A stretch of 9,340 bases of DNA, taken from the NCBI GenBank assembly GCA_913031095.1, contig CAJWGH010000024.1, positions 1-9,340 on the forward strand. Direction: 5' to 3'. This DNA is from an uncultured Chloroflexota bacterium (GTDB taxonomy: Bacteria > Chloroflexota > Dehalococcoidia > UBA3495). The notes under the pieces are model-generated. The model ran no database searches. It was not told where the DNA came from and saw nothing but the letters and a program-made list of their open reading frames with translations. The number at the start of each line of letters is the position of its first letter. Positions within the stretch are counted from its first letter, which is position 1. Below are positions 1-7,844 of this stretch, piece by piece. The position numbers and the translations under genes are program-made.

Positions 1-381
1 TACCCCTGCGTTACACCCAGACATAAATCGTATTCTAATACCGTAGGATTGTATTCGGTGTCCCGAACGATGGATCCTACTCCTATGCTACTCCCGACTT
101 TCCCTGCTTCGATTCCTGATTCCCATCCGAAATCAGACTCTGGGAAGAGCAGAATGTATTATACCCCAAGATAGGAGTGTGGTGGCTGTTTTAAATTGGA
201 AAGCGTGCCAGCGACCTTGAGTTGGAGGAAACGTTACTGATTGGATGCCACTTTGGAAGCAGCTGTGGGACGGCCAGGGTTAGGCAGGGTGAGGCTTGGC
301 AGATTATTTACCAGCCTCTGGTGTTCCTCAGAATGACGGTTTATGCCGGATCGGCAGAATGGAAAAACCGACTAGGCGTGC
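1..381. other. Intergenic region without a supportable gene
   Basis: About 380 bases at the left edge hold no reading frame that looks like a protein. The longest frame, on the plus strand from about 222 to 428, gives a low-complexity translation with no recognisable motif and runs into the end of the oppositely oriented gene. I looked for tRNA arms and saw none that pair. Visible small structures are a short direct repeat CTACTCC at 77-83 and 88-94, a TATAAT on the minus strand at 163-158 without a partner -35, and the repeat-like element at 300-340 listed separately. The region may hold the promoter or trailer of a gene beyond the left edge. Confidence 0.6.
300..340. repeat. Possible degenerate dispersed palindromic repeat
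   Basis: The segment begins with CAGATT and ends with CCTCAGAATGACGG, and has a small perfect inverted repeat inside it (ACCAG at 310-314 and CTGGT at 318-322 around a CCT loop). From memory, this outline (CAGATT, a small palindromic core, then CTCAGAATGAC) matches a short intergenic repeat scattered through many bacterial genomes, including Chloroflexota, whose usual form has CAGATTCTTCG at the left end. The copy here is diverged in the core. It sits in the intergenic space downstream of the TlpA-like gene, the usual place for such elements. Only one copy is in the window, so repetition itself is not shown. Confidence 0.4.
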
Positions 382-402
382 GGCCAGTAACAATTACTGG
401 CC
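382..402 (-). terminator. Hairpin overlapping the stop codon of the TlpA-like gene
   Basis: A perfect nine-base inverted repeat (GGCCAGTAA at 382-390, TTACTGGCC at 394-402) surrounds a three-base loop. On the minus strand the TAA stop codon of the thiol-disulfide protein (396-394) lies at the top of the 5' arm. A run of five T follows on the minus strand at 367-363, fourteen bases after the stem. This is further away than in a classical intrinsic terminator, so it may be a weak or factor-assisted terminator, or a hairpin that protects the 3' end of the mRNA. It is the only strong stem near the end of this gene. Confidence 0.45.
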
Positions 403-978
403 CAGCATTTCCTGGGTCTTTTCGATGAGAACGTTCTTATTCAGGGCCCCCGTCCATCTGTTGAATATCCGGCCTTCGCGGTCGATGAATATGGTGGTAG
501 GCATGCCCAAGACCTGGTAGTTCCTGATCACGTCTGAGTCTGAAGTGGACCCCGCTGGATAGGTTATGGCCAGGTCGGACAGCAGCTTTTTGGCGTCATC
601 TGTGTTTCCCAAGCCAGTGAACTGTCCTAGGTCAACGCCCAGTAACAAGGCTCGGTCTTGAAAGTCTTCGTTGAATTCCTGCAGGTCCGGCATCTCCGCA
701 CGGCAGGGTGGGCACAGTCCTGCCCAGAAATTGAGCACGATGGGTCTTCCGCCGATTAGGCCACTGAGTGTGACTTTCTCTCCCCCGACCACATCTTGGC
801 CCTGAAACATAACTACAGTTAAATCTGGTGCCAAATCTCCCGAGGCGGTGGAGCTGACAAAGTTGCTGTTTGAGTCGTAATTGCTGCAAGCGATTGCTGC
901 CGCCGCCAATATCAGGAGCCAGCGAAGCCTGATGTTTTCCCAGCTGATTCGCCTGCGTCTTACGGAAATGCCCGTCAA
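394..978 (-). CDS. TlpA/ResA-like thiol-disulfide lipoprotein (thioredoxin fold)
   Basis: A 194-residue extracytoplasmic thioredoxin-fold protein, likely to reduce or exchange disulfides outside the membrane, as TlpA and ResA do in cytochrome c maturation. The N-terminus has an arginine cluster, a hydrophobic stretch (LRWLLILAAAAIAC), and a lipobox-like AIAC whose Cys is residue 31. This suggests a lipid-anchored protein, though Ala at -3 is less usual than Leu. A low-complexity Ser/Asn linker follows. The redox motif is WAGLCPPC (Cys89 and Cys92), and the cis-proline loop is GMPTT (Pro160), followed by FIDREG. TTG at 978 is preferred because AGGGAGG lies five bases upstream; an in-frame TTG at 996 would add six residues but lacks such a site. 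The gene follows mfd on the same strand after a 145-base gap and could be read through from it; I saw no convincing separate promoter. The exact partner is unknown. Confidence 0.88.
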   Translation of the reverse strand: MTGISVRRRRISWENIRLRWLLILAAAAIACSNYDSNSNFVSSTASGDLAPDLTVVMFQGQDVVGGEKVTLSGLIGGRPIVLNFWAGLCPPCRAEMPDLQEFNEDFQDRALLLGVDLGQFTGLGNTDDAKKLLSDLAITYPAGSTSDSDVIRNYQVLGMPTTIFIDREGRIFNRWTGALNKNVLIEKTQEMLGQ

Positions 979-983
979 ATCAT

Positions 984-990
984 CCTCCCT
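984..990 (-). promoter_or_regulatory. Ribosome binding site that sets the TTG start
   Basis: AGGGAGG on the minus strand ends five bases before the TTG at 978-976. It lies inside the longer possible reading frame that begins at TTG 996, so it argues for the shorter protein. An ATG also overlaps here (983-981) but is in another frame. Confidence 0.6.
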
Positions 991-1123
991 TGCCAATCAA
1001 AGCTATTCTCGAGACGGAATCGGCCTCGCACCCAAATAGAAAAATTAGATGTCACATCCGTGTTGTGGGTTTTAGAGATACTTGCGAGATGATCCAGCTA
1101 CCGGGTTTTCTGACAAGATAGGA

Positions 1124-4100
1124 TTAATCGACGGTTGTGGGGCCAGCCAGTACGGAGAGACTCTCTTGGAAGACCAAGAACCGTTCCAGTACCCGTGTCA
1201 GACGGGACAGCCATTCGTCACCCAGTCGCCTGAGCGGCATCTGCATCTGGGTATTGCCGACCTGAACGGACGGCCCCAAAGCGCGTTGGAGGGGCACCTT
1301 GGCGCCACCCACTGGTGTGCGCAGAGAAAGTACGATGGCGTCTCTACCTTGGACGATGGACTCCACCCCCACGTCGGCGGCCAGAGCCCGCAGCGAAGCC
1401 AAAGTCAGAAGGTTCTCGACCTCATCCGGTAATGGGCCGAACCGGTCCCTTAGCTCATCGCGAATCTCGGGTATGTAATCGGCGTCGGTCATCTTGGCCA
1501 GTCGCTGGTAGACTGCCAGACGTGTTGGCAAGTGGTCAACGTAGTCCTCTGGAATGCGGGCATTCATGGGGAGTTCTATGCGGGGCAGTTCATTTGGAAT
1601 CTCAATGTCATCAGTCGCTCCTCCCTCACCTTCTAACTCCTGCACAGCTTCGTTCAAAAGCTGTGTGTAAAGGTCAAGGCCAACCTCTTGGATATGACCG
1701 CTCTGGGACGCTCCCAGAATGTTTCCAGCGCCGCGAATCTCCAGATCCCGCATGGCGATTCGGAAGCCTGCTCCCAGTTCCGATGCCTCCAGGATTGCTT
1801 GCAGACGATGTTCGGCTCCCTCCGTGATGCGCCGGCCTCTAGGAGCCAGAAGATAGGCATAGGCCCGGTGCTCGCTCCGCCCCACTCTGCCCCTAAGCTG
1901 GTAGAGCTGGGCCAGCCCGAACCGGTCGGCACGTTCCAGGATCAGAGTGTTTACGTTAGGCATGTCTAATCCGGACTCTATGATGGTGGTGCAGACTAGG
2001 ATGTCAGCTTCGCCGTTTGCGAAGCTCAACATCGCATCTTCCAATTCCGACTCGGCCATCTGGCCGTGGCCTACCATTATTCGGGCTTGGGGCACCATCT
2101 TATTAATCTCGGCGGCGGCCTGGTGAATTGTGCGGACGCGGTTGTGTAGATAGAAGACTTGCCCGCCTCGTTCCATCTCTCTCAGGATGGCTTCTTTTAT
2201 CACATCTTCCGAGTATTCAGAGACAAATGTTTTCACCGGCAGCCGGGCTTCTGGCGCCGAGTCCATGGTGCTCAAGTCGCGGATTCCGGCCAACGCCATG
2301 TTCAGTGTGCGAGGAATAGGAGTAGCGCTCAGCGTAAGCACGTCCACCTGTTGACGGAGCTGCTTCAGGCGTTCTTTGTGGCTGACGCCGAACCTCTGTT
2401 CCTCGTCCACCACCGCAAGACCGAGGTTCTTGAACTGAACGTCCTTTTGCAGCAGGCGGTGGGTGCCGATGACGATGTCCACGCTGCCGTCTCTCAACCC
2501 TTCAATCACCTCTTGCTGTTCTTTGGGAGTGCGGAACCGGCTTAAGACTTCCACCTTGACCGGGAAGGGGCTGAGTCTTTCGCTGAAGGTAGCGTAATGC
2601 TGCTGGGCCAGGACAGTGGTCGGGACCAAGATGCCCACCTGCATGCCGTCGTTCACCGACTTGAATGCGGCCCGGAGAGCAATTTCTGTCTTGCCGTAGC
2701 CTACATCTCCGCAGATTAGGCGATCCATGGGACGGCTGGTTTCCATATCGACTTTTACTTCGACGATGGCCCTGGCTTGGTCCGGTGTTTCAACGAATGG
2801 GAAAGAGTCCTCAAGTTCTTGTTGCCAGACCGTATCCCCTCCGTGTTCGTGGCCCTCGGCCAAAGCTCGGGCGGCGTTTACGCGGAGGAGTTCTTGCGCC
2901 ATCTCCCGGGTCGCGCCCTTCACCCGACTCTTCACCCGGGCCCATTCCGCCGTGCTCAGGCGTGTGAGTGACGGCGGCTGGTCTTGTGCGCCGACGAATG
3001 CAGACACCCGATCCAGGTGATCGGTGGGTACGTAGAGCTTGTCGTTCTCCGCGTACTCGAGAATCAGGTACTCTTTCCCCTCTTCGTCATCGCCGATGTG
3101 GGTCGTGCCTGCGAATCTGGCCACACCGTGGTCGATGTGCACAACATGGGCGCCAGGAACAAGGTCGGCCAGAACCACTTCTGGCCCGTGTTCGGCTTTG
3201 CGACGCCGGTGATATCGCTGCTCTTTCACCGTGCCGAAGAGTTCGGAGTCGGTCAACAGCACCAGCGTGCTGGCATCTCTATTGACTACAGGCAGGTCGA
3301 TAGTCCAGCCGTCTCTGAGGGAGCCTGGAAGCAGGCAGACTTGTCCAGGAGCGGGAGGGCTGTCCAAGGATTCGGTCTGCGTAACGCCAACGCCTTCCTG
3401 TTCCAATATCTCTGCGATCCTCCGTTGGTGCTGGGTGATTGCCACCACCGCGCAGTTGGCTTCTCGGTGACGTTGAATGTCTGCAGTCAGTTGTTCCAGA
3501 TTGCCGTAATAAGGCTTGGACGGCTGGAAAATCTTATCCTCGTCATCACTCACCCAGGTCTGAAGCTGCACCTGGCGGACGCCGCTTAATCGATTAGAGA
3601 AGGTTTCCCATTCCATATGAGGCGACGGGAAATTGACTGGTAGCTCGCCTCGTTCTTCCCGGGCTTCGCGCATGCGTTCGAAACGCTCTTCCAGCTCCTG
3701 CGCCTCGGCTTCCACTCTGCCGTATCGGTCTAGGACCACCCGACCGTTCGCCCCGATATACTCCATCAGATGAGCTTGGTTTACCAGACCGTTGTAGAAA
3801 GAGAGAGTCTCAGGGTTGGGCACTGACGTGAGCTGCGACAGTTCATCGGCCATGCGGTCGCGTACATCGTTGCCGCATTTGGCATAGTCCAAACGATCGA
3901 TTCGGTTTTTCACTGCCTCCTGATGGGCCAGTCCAGGCAATTGCTCTTTTGCGGGAACCAGCCGGACTTCCTCGATGGGGCCGATGGAGCGCTGGGACGC
4001 AGGGTCGAAGTTGCGGATGGTGTCGATCTCGTCGTCCCACAATTCGATGCGGGTCGGCCATTCCGCGCCGATGGGGTAGATGTCCAAGATTCCGCCGCGG

Positions 4101-4678
4101 TGGCTAAAGCTGCCCGGTGCTTCTACAACGGGCGCGTTGCGGTATCCCATGTCCAACCAATGGCCTAAGACGTCGCTGATGCGTATGCGATCGCCTTTCT
4201 TCCAGACGCTAAGCTCTCCGCTGGCGGGGAATACCCCGGCCATTAGTTCTGGGGGCAGAGTGTAGAGCAGGGCGGAACCCACCGAGCAGACTACTAGCGG
4301 TTGAGTTTCCACTGGAGGGCCTCCGAAGTTGCCCGCTGCAGCCAGAGCCGCCAATGCTGTCAGCCGCTGGTTGCTGGTGTTGGCATCAACCGCCAATCGC
4401 TCGAAGGGCAACACCTCTGGCTCTGGAAGATGGTAGATGGGCTGGTCTTCGCCCAGGTATGTGAGCAGTTGGTCGTGTAGGCGGCGGGAATCGTCGGGCC
4501 TAGGCGTGATCACCAAGATCGGCCCCTGCTGTCGGTACCATAACGAGGCCAGGAATACCGCGCGGGCACCCTGCCGGAGAGTTACTCCAGACTGGCTATT
4601 TCCTCCACCAGCGGCATCAACGTTGCCACGGTACTCAGGATGACGGTCCAGTAATTCCAGAATTCCCTTGAGTGTCAT
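1124..4678 (-). CDS. mfd: Transcription-repair coupling factor Mfd
   Basis: A full-length 1184-residue Mfd, the ATP-driven translocase that pushes stalled RNA polymerase off damaged DNA and recruits UvrA. Domains in order: a UvrB-like N-terminal region (about 1-350) with the expected [12 protein letters not shown] segment near 191-202 and no working Walker A; a linker domain; a CarD-like RNA polymerase interaction domain (about 500-565, [17 protein letters not shown] then [14 protein letters not shown]); a RecG-like motor (about 620-1000); and a C-terminal TRCF domain (about 1025-1184). Motor motifs are intact: Walker A GDVGYGKT 657-664, DEEQ 758-761, TLSATPIPR 782-790, and QLRGRVGR 927-934. 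ATG 4678 is the most upstream possible start, since an in-frame TAG immediately precedes it. GGAG lies 14 bases away, too far for a good ribosome site. The gene is divergent from proB. I see no truncation or frameshift. Confidence 0.98.
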   Translation of the reverse strand: MTLKGILELLDRHPEYRGNVDAAGGGNSQSGVTLRQGARAVFLASLWYRQQGPILVITPRPDDSRRLHDQLLTYLGEDQPIYHLPEPEVLPFERLAVDANTSNQRLTALAALAAAGNFGGPPVETQPLVVCSVGSALLYTLPPELMAGVFPASGELSVWKKGDRIRISDVLGHWLDMGYRNAPVVEAPGSFSHRGGILDIYPIGAEWPTRIELWDDEIDTIRNFDPASQRSIGPIEEVRLVPAKEQLPGLAHQEAVKNRIDRLDYAKCGNDVRDRMADELSQLTSVPNPETLSFYNGLVNQAHLMEYIGANGRVVLDRYGRVEAEAQELEERFERMREAREERGELPVNFPSPHMEWETFSNRLSGVRQVQLQTWVSDDEDKIFQPSKPYYGNLEQLTADIQRHREANCAVVAITQHQRRIAEILEQEGVGVTQTESLDSPPAPGQVCLLPGSLRDGWTIDLPVVNRDASTLVLLTDSELFGTVKEQRYHRRRKAEHGPEVVLADLVPGAHVVHIDHGVARFAGTTHIGDDEEGKEYLILEYAENDKLYVPTDHLDRVSAFVGAQDQPPSLTRLSTAEWARVKSRVKGATREMAQELLRVNAARALAEGHEHGGDTVWQQELEDSFPFVETPDQARAIVEVKVDMETSRPMDRLICGDVGYGKTEIALRAAFKSVNDGMQVGILVPTTVLAQQHYATFSERLSPFPVKVEVLSRFRTPKEQQEVIEGLRDGSVDIVIGTHRLLQKDVQFKNLGLAVVDEEQRFGVSHKERLKQLRQQVDVLTLSATPIPRTLNMALAGIRDLSTMDSAPEARLPVKTFVSEYSEDVIKEAILREMERGGQVFYLHNRVRTIHQAAAEINKMVPQARIMVGHGQMAESELEDAMLSFANGEADILVCTTIIESGLDMPNVNTLILERADRFGLAQLYQLRGRVGRSEHRAYAYLLAPRGRRITEGAEHRLQAILEASELGAGFRIAMRDLEIRGAGNILGASQSGHIQEVGLDLYTQLLNEAVQELEGEGGATDDIEIPNELPRIELPMNARIPEDYVDHLPTRLAVYQRLAKMTDADYIPEIRDELRDRFGPLPDEVENLLTLASLRALAADVGVESIVQGRDAIVLSLRTPVGGAKVPLQRALGPSVQVGNTQMQMPLRRLGDEWLSRLTRVLERFLVFQESLSVLAGPTTVD

Positions 4679-4744
4679 CTAGTGCGCTTCGACTCCAGAC
4701 CACCTACAGCGAAAACACGCAGAGGTTTAAAATTACACGAGGGA

Positions 4745-4774
4745 AAAGGGGCTGGTAACGAAGCCAGCCCCTTT
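4745..4774 (-). promoter_or_regulatory. Stable hairpin at the predicted 5' end of the mfd mRNA
   Basis: Perfect 11-base arms (AAAGGGGCTGG at 4745-4755 and CCAGCCCCTTT at 4764-4774) flank an eight-base loop. With one bulged base the stem extends by two more G-C pairs. Read on the minus strand it begins at about the predicted mfd transcription start (near 4774) and ends in TTTT at 4747-4744. It could be a 5'-terminal stem that stabilises the mRNA, or a weak early terminator or attenuator that limits mfd expression. It could also act as a plus-strand stop for transcripts running out of mfd antisense. The sequence alone does not decide among these. Confidence 0.55.
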
Positions 4775-4780
4775 CCAACT

Positions 4781-4809
4781 ATTCTATGGCTTCAAAGAAA
4801 CTGTTACAA
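4781..4809 (-). promoter_or_regulatory. Sigma-70 type promoter of mfd
   Basis: On the minus strand, TTGTAA (4809-4804) and TAGAAT (4786-4781) are separated by exactly 17 bases. The -10 matches consensus at five of six positions and the -35 at four of six. Transcription would start near 4774, giving a leader of about 96 bases before the ATG at 4678. No better pair was found between mfd and proB in this direction. Confidence 0.6.
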
Positions 4810-4852
4810 GGAGAAATTGAGCATGTTACCAAACTGGGAATCTGGCAGTGCG

Positions 4853-4861
4853 TGCTATAAT
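4853..4861 (+). promoter_or_regulatory. Extended -10 promoter of proBA
   Basis: TGCTATAAT is a perfect extended -10 (TG at 4853-4854, TATAAT at 4856-4861). No recognisable -35 lies 16 to 18 bases upstream, as is usual for promoters that rely on the TG extension. The expected start is near 4868, giving a leader of about 63 bases before proB. This start lies only about 95 bases from the divergent mfd start. Confidence 0.65.
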
Positions 4862-4930
4862 ATCTGGGGCGTGTAGCGGCTTTGAATCGCTTATTTTCAG
4901 CCCGATTTCCTGCCTTCGAGCACCGATAAT

Positions 4931-6097
4931 ATGGCCAGAACAAGCCGAAAATATAAGACAGAAGACAGCTCGGAATCCTGCACTCTCCGTTACCGGCGAA
5001 TCGTTGTCAAAGCCGGGACAGGAGCCCTAACCGGACCTAGCGGTTTAAACTCTGAGGTCATGGCCGATCTGGTTCGCCAGATTTGTCACGTGCGTGACGC
5101 CTCAGGTGAAGTTCTGCTGGTGACTTCAGGGGCCATCGCCGCCGGCCGCTCGGCACTAGGGCAAACTCTAGGGGAATTGGAGCACGATATCTCTTCTCGG
5201 CAGGTTTTTGCTGCAGTGGGTCAAAGCCGGTTGATGCACACCTACCAAGAGATGTTCGCCGCACATGGCGCTCAGATCGCACAAACCCTACTAACCATAG
5301 CCGACCTTTCCAACCGGCAGTCCTATCTGAACGTGGGAAACACCCTTCAACGACTCTTGGAATTACGAGTGCTGCCGGTGGTCAACGAGAACGACGTAGT
5401 GGCGGTCGATGAGATTGGTGAGGTCTTCGGTGACAATGACCGCCTCTCAGCGTTGGTAGCTAACCTGATTGATGCCGACCTGATGGTGGTATTGACCGAC
5501 ACCGACGGCTTGTATTCAGCCGACCCGCGCACAAACCCTGACGCCACTCTCATCATGGAGGTCGACCGGGTGGACGCCAGTATTGAAGCATTGGCCGGAG
5601 AGGAACTACACTCTTGGGCCAGAGGTGGCATGGCCACAAAATTGGAGGCCGCCAAGCTAGTCACGACATCGGGCATACCCATGGTGATGTGTCACAGCAG
5701 GGCTGCAGACGCGGTGGTACGTGCCGCTAAAGGTGAGTCCGTGGGTACCTTCTTCAAACCCGCTAACGGCAAAATGGAAGCGCGTAAGCGCTGGATGCTG
5801 AGCGGGATCTCCCAGCGCGGCAAGATCGTGGTGGACACAGGAGCAGTAGGGGCTTTACTGAAAGACCACCGGAGCCTGCTCCCGGCCGGTATCCAGTCTG
5901 TGGAAGGTGAATTCAGCCGTGGTGAGTCCATCTATGTGGTGGATGTCCATGGCGTCAAGATAGCTTGCGGTATAGCCAATTACGCCGCCAGCGACATAGG
6001 CAAAATACGCGGTTTGCGATCCGATCGCATCGAAGAGACTTTGGGTTACCATTACGGACAAGAAGTGGTGCACCGGAATAACCTCGTGCTTCTTTGA
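4931..6097 (+). CDS. proB: Glutamate 5-kinase with C-terminal PUA domain
   Basis: Cytoplasmic kinase that phosphorylates L-glutamate with ATP, the first and usually proline-inhibited step of proline synthesis. The 388 residues comprise an amino acid kinase domain (about 22-265) and a PUA domain (about 285-388). Visible motifs: VVKAGTGALT near 25-34 with the nucleotide-binding Lys27, TSGAIAAG 65-72, NEND 152-155, FGDNDRLSA 166-174, LTDTDGLY 188-195, and GGMATK 232-237. Two features are unusual. About 20 charged residues precede the first strand, where most homologues begin almost directly with it. The conserved GTGGM turn before the ATP-site Lys reads ARGGM. ATG 4931 is the only start: a TGA closes the frame upstream and no in-frame ATG, GTG or TTG occurs before the kinase core. 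No clear ribosome site precedes it. The stop is one base before proA. Confidence 0.97.
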   Translation: MARTSRKYKTEDSSESCTLRYRRIVVKAGTGALTGPSGLNSEVMADLVRQICHVRDASGEVLLVTSGAIAAGRSALGQTLGELEHDISSRQVFAAVGQSRLMHTYQEMFAAHGAQIAQTLLTIADLSNRQSYLNVGNTLQRLLELRVLPVVNENDVVAVDEIGEVFGDNDRLSALVANLIDADLMVVLTDTDGLYSADPRTNPDATLIMEVDRVDASIEALAGEELHSWARGGMATKLEAAKLVTTSGIPMVMCHSRAADAVVRAAKGESVGTFFKPANGKMEARKRWMLSGISQRGKIVVDTGAVGALLKDHRSLLPAGIQSVEGEFSRGESIYVVDVHGVKIACGIANYAASDIGKIRGLRSDRIEETLGYHYGQEVVHRNNLVLL

Positions 6098-6098
6098 T

Positions 6099-7376
6099 AT
6101 GACTATCAAGACGGTTCGAGATTTACATGCATTGGGCCAAGCTGCCCAGAAAGCCGCCCGAAAGCTGGCCCGTCTGTCCACCGAGGACAAGAATCAGGTG
6201 TTGCTGAACCTAGCTGCGTTACTCCGGTCGGACCATGCAGATGTGCTCGCGGCCAACAAAAGGGACTACCAAGAGGCCAAAGCTGATGGACTGGAAGAGT
6301 CCATGTTGGACCGTCTACTCCTGACCAGTGACCGTCTTAACGGCATCGCCGACGAGATTGAGCGGGTGGCGGAACTTCCCGACCCTATAGGCGAGGTTAT
6401 TGAGACTTCGTCTTTGCCGAATGGGCTAATCACTAGCCGCCGCCGAGTTCCTCTGGGAGTAGTCGGCAGCATCTACGAGTCTCGGCCAAATGTGACTGTC
6501 GACATATTCGGTCTCTGCCTAAAGTCCGGCAACGCCTGTATCCTGCGGGGCGGGAAGGAGACAATCCGATCTAATACCGCTCTCCATACCATGCTGCGGA
6601 AGGCATTGGGTGACTTCGGTATCACGACCGACGCAGTCCAGTTCGTGAACAACCCTGACCGGGCATTGGTGGATGCCATGCTCAAGATGGACAGCTACAT
6701 TGACTTGTTGGTGCCCCGGGGCGGGGCGAGCCTTGTAAAGTATGTAGCTGAAAACGCTACCATGCCGGCGGTTACAGGTGGGATAGGCGTATGCCACACC
6801 TACGTGGACCGCTCCGCCAACCTCAATATGGCGGTTGAGATCGTCCATAATGCCAAGGTTCGTCGTCCCTCCATCTGCAACGCTCTCGATACCGTCCTGC
6901 TTCACTCAGAAGTGGCGGCCGTAGGATTACCGATGATCGCGAAAGAATTGACGGATTCGGGTGTAGAATTGCACTGTGACAACCGTGCCCTGAGCGTACT
7001 CGGACCAGAGAGTTCAGAGGCAGCCATTCCGGCCAACGAAGACGACTGGGGCAGAGAGTTCCTTTCACTGACCGCCGCCGTCAAGATTGTGGATTCGTTG
7101 GACGACGCGCTGGAGCACATCGAGACCTACGGTTCTGGCCACTCCGAGGCGATTATCACCGAAGACGACGAGGCGGCCACCAGGTTTCTGGATGAAGTGG
7201 ACGCAGCGGCCGTTTATGTGAATGCGAGCACCCAATTCACCGACGGCGGACAGTTCGGCCTCGGGTCAGAGGTCGGCATCAGTACCCAGAAGTTCCACGC
7301 CAGGGGGCCGATGGGCCTCAAAGAACTAACCTCATATAAGTGGGTAATCGTGGGTAAAGGACAGATCAGGCCGTAG
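6099..7376 (+). CDS. proA: Gamma-glutamyl phosphate reductase
   Basis: NADPH-dependent reductase that converts the unstable gamma-glutamyl phosphate made by ProB to glutamate-5-semialdehyde, the second step of proline synthesis. At 425 residues it is close to the usual length (about 415-420). It is an aldehyde dehydrogenase-fold protein with the expected signatures: RRVPLGVVGSIYESRPNVT near 115-133, the LVPRGG segment near 204-209, the catalytic cysteine Cys260 in RRPSICNALDT, and the C-terminal signature FTDGGQFGLGSEVGIST at 380-396 followed by the KFHARGPMGL segment. It starts one base after the proB stop (TGA, one base, then ATG) and has no good ribosome site of its own. Translation is therefore probably coupled to proB, which fits the need to pass a labile intermediate between the two enzymes. 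No odd residues were noticed. Confidence 0.98.
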   Translation: MTIKTVRDLHALGQAAQKAARKLARLSTEDKNQVLLNLAALLRSDHADVLAANKRDYQEAKADGLEESMLDRLLLTSDRLNGIADEIERVAELPDPIGEVIETSSLPNGLITSRRRVPLGVVGSIYESRPNVTVDIFGLCLKSGNACILRGGKETIRSNTALHTMLRKALGDFGITTDAVQFVNNPDRALVDAMLKMDSYIDLLVPRGGASLVKYVAENATMPAVTGGIGVCHTYVDRSANLNMAVEIVHNAKVRRPSICNALDTVLLHSEVAAVGLPMIAKELTDSGVELHCDNRALSVLGPESSEAAIPANEDDWGREFLSLTAAVKIVDSLDDALEHIETYGSGHSEAIITEDDEAATRFLDEVDAAAVYVNASTQFTDGGQFGLGSEVGISTQKFHARGPMGLKELTSYKWVIVGKGQIRP

Positions 7377-7395
7377 CTGGTATGCCCGGGCAACT

Positions 7396-7401
7396 AGGAG
7401 G
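7396..7401 (+). promoter_or_regulatory. Consensus ribosome binding site for the 104-residue protein
   Basis: AGGAGG lies six bases before the GTG at 7408. It is the best ribosome site in the window. It fixes the GTG start and argues that this small frame is translated at a good level. Confidence 0.75.
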
Positions 7402-7407
7402 CCATAC

Positions 7408-7722
7408 GTGGCGGACCTAAAATTCGAACGCGAGGTGCGAACCCCACATTCAGAGGCGTACTTAATAATGGAACACGATCGGCAGGTGGGTCGAGTTGAC
7501 ATCCACTTCACTCCTGAGATGGTTCATGCTGCTGTATCGGTGGACGAGAGTTTGACGCAGGAGACGGTCCAGCAGATCATCGACATCGTGGACGAAGACA
7601 TCGTCGACTCCGTTGGAATAAACCGTGGGAACTTCGTGGTACACATCTTCCAGGGCCGTGAGACCGGCGTCCTCAGTGACGAGAGCGAGAACGAGTTCAG
7701 CGAAGACGGCAGCGACCACTAG
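7408..7722 (+). CDS. Small acidic protein of unknown function, downstream of proA
   Basis: A 104-residue soluble protein that I do not recognise. It starts with GTG behind a consensus ribosome site. The first half alternates short hydrophobic and charged stretches that look like beta strands (AYLIMEHDRQVGRVDIHFT, then AAVSVDE). A probable helix follows at about 51-66 (QETVQQIIDIVDEDIV), then another strand pair (GNFVVHIFQGRETG). The end is a strongly acidic, Ser-rich tail (about residues 89-104). The compact alpha/beta pattern with strongly polar codon use reads like a real, conserved domain rather than chance. There are no cysteines, membrane segments or signal peptide. It lies 31 bases after proA with no terminator between, so it is probably the third gene of the proBA transcript. 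A role in proline synthesis is only suggested by position. Confidence 0.8.
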   Translation: MADLKFEREVRTPHSEAYLIMEHDRQVGRVDIHFTPEMVHAAVSVDESLTQETVQQIIDIVDEDIVDSVGINRGNFVVHIFQGRETGVLSDESENEFSEDGSDH

Positions 7723-7781
7723 CCACTAAGCTTCTCAACTAGAACGTCCACGCTCTGTCTGTCCAACGTCGTTCGCCCCGG

Positions 7782-7790
7782 TGCTATACT
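7782..7790 (+). promoter_or_regulatory. Extended -10 promoter of the amidohydrolase operon
   Basis: TGCTATACT (TG at 7782-7783, TATACT at 7785-7790) is an extended -10 with one mismatch, closely like the proB promoter. No clear -35 is present at normal spacing. Expected start is near 7797, giving a leader of about 48 bases before TTG 7845. It lies in the 122-base gap after the 104-residue gene, where I saw no terminator hairpin. TATGAT at 7821-7826 is a second, less likely -10 for a very short leader. Confidence 0.55.
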
Positions 7791-7844
7791 CATCCCTTTA
7801 TTCAAACTTGCTATGAATTTTATGATGGTTGTACAGATTAGGCT

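Noticed and set aside
105..120. TTCGATTC resembling a tRNA T-loop
   Set aside because: The flanking five bases do not pair, and no anticodon arm, D arm or acceptor stem could be found on either strand.
158..163. Perfect TATAAT on the minus strand, possibly a promoter for a gene to the left
   Set aside because: No -35 at 16-18 base spacing and no TG extension; no gene is visible between it and the left edge. It could be real, but the sequence does not support it.
222..428. Plus-strand frame of 68 codons near the left edge
   Set aside because: Low-complexity translation without motifs, overlapping the 3' end of the TlpA-like gene and the hairpin there. No convincing start region.
2984..3589. 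Open frame of 201 codons on the plus strand, opposite mfd
   Set aside because: It lies wholly inside mfd in the antisense direction, has no recognisable motif or ribosome site, and the mfd frame is unmistakable. Several other plus-strand frames across 1082-4643 are rejected for the same reason.
4745..4774. Plus-strand intrinsic terminator reading of the mfd leader hairpin
   Set aside because: No plus-strand gene ends upstream of it, and only three T follow the stem in that direction; the minus-strand reading at the mfd start fits better.
4823..4876. Seventeen-codon frame with AAGGAG (4808-4813) nine bases before its ATG
   Set aside because: The ribosome site looks good, but the frame spans the proB -10 (4856-4861) and ends near its predicted start at 4868, so the proB transcript cannot carry it. 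No promoter upstream in that direction was found. AAGGAG also overlaps the mfd -35 on the other strand.
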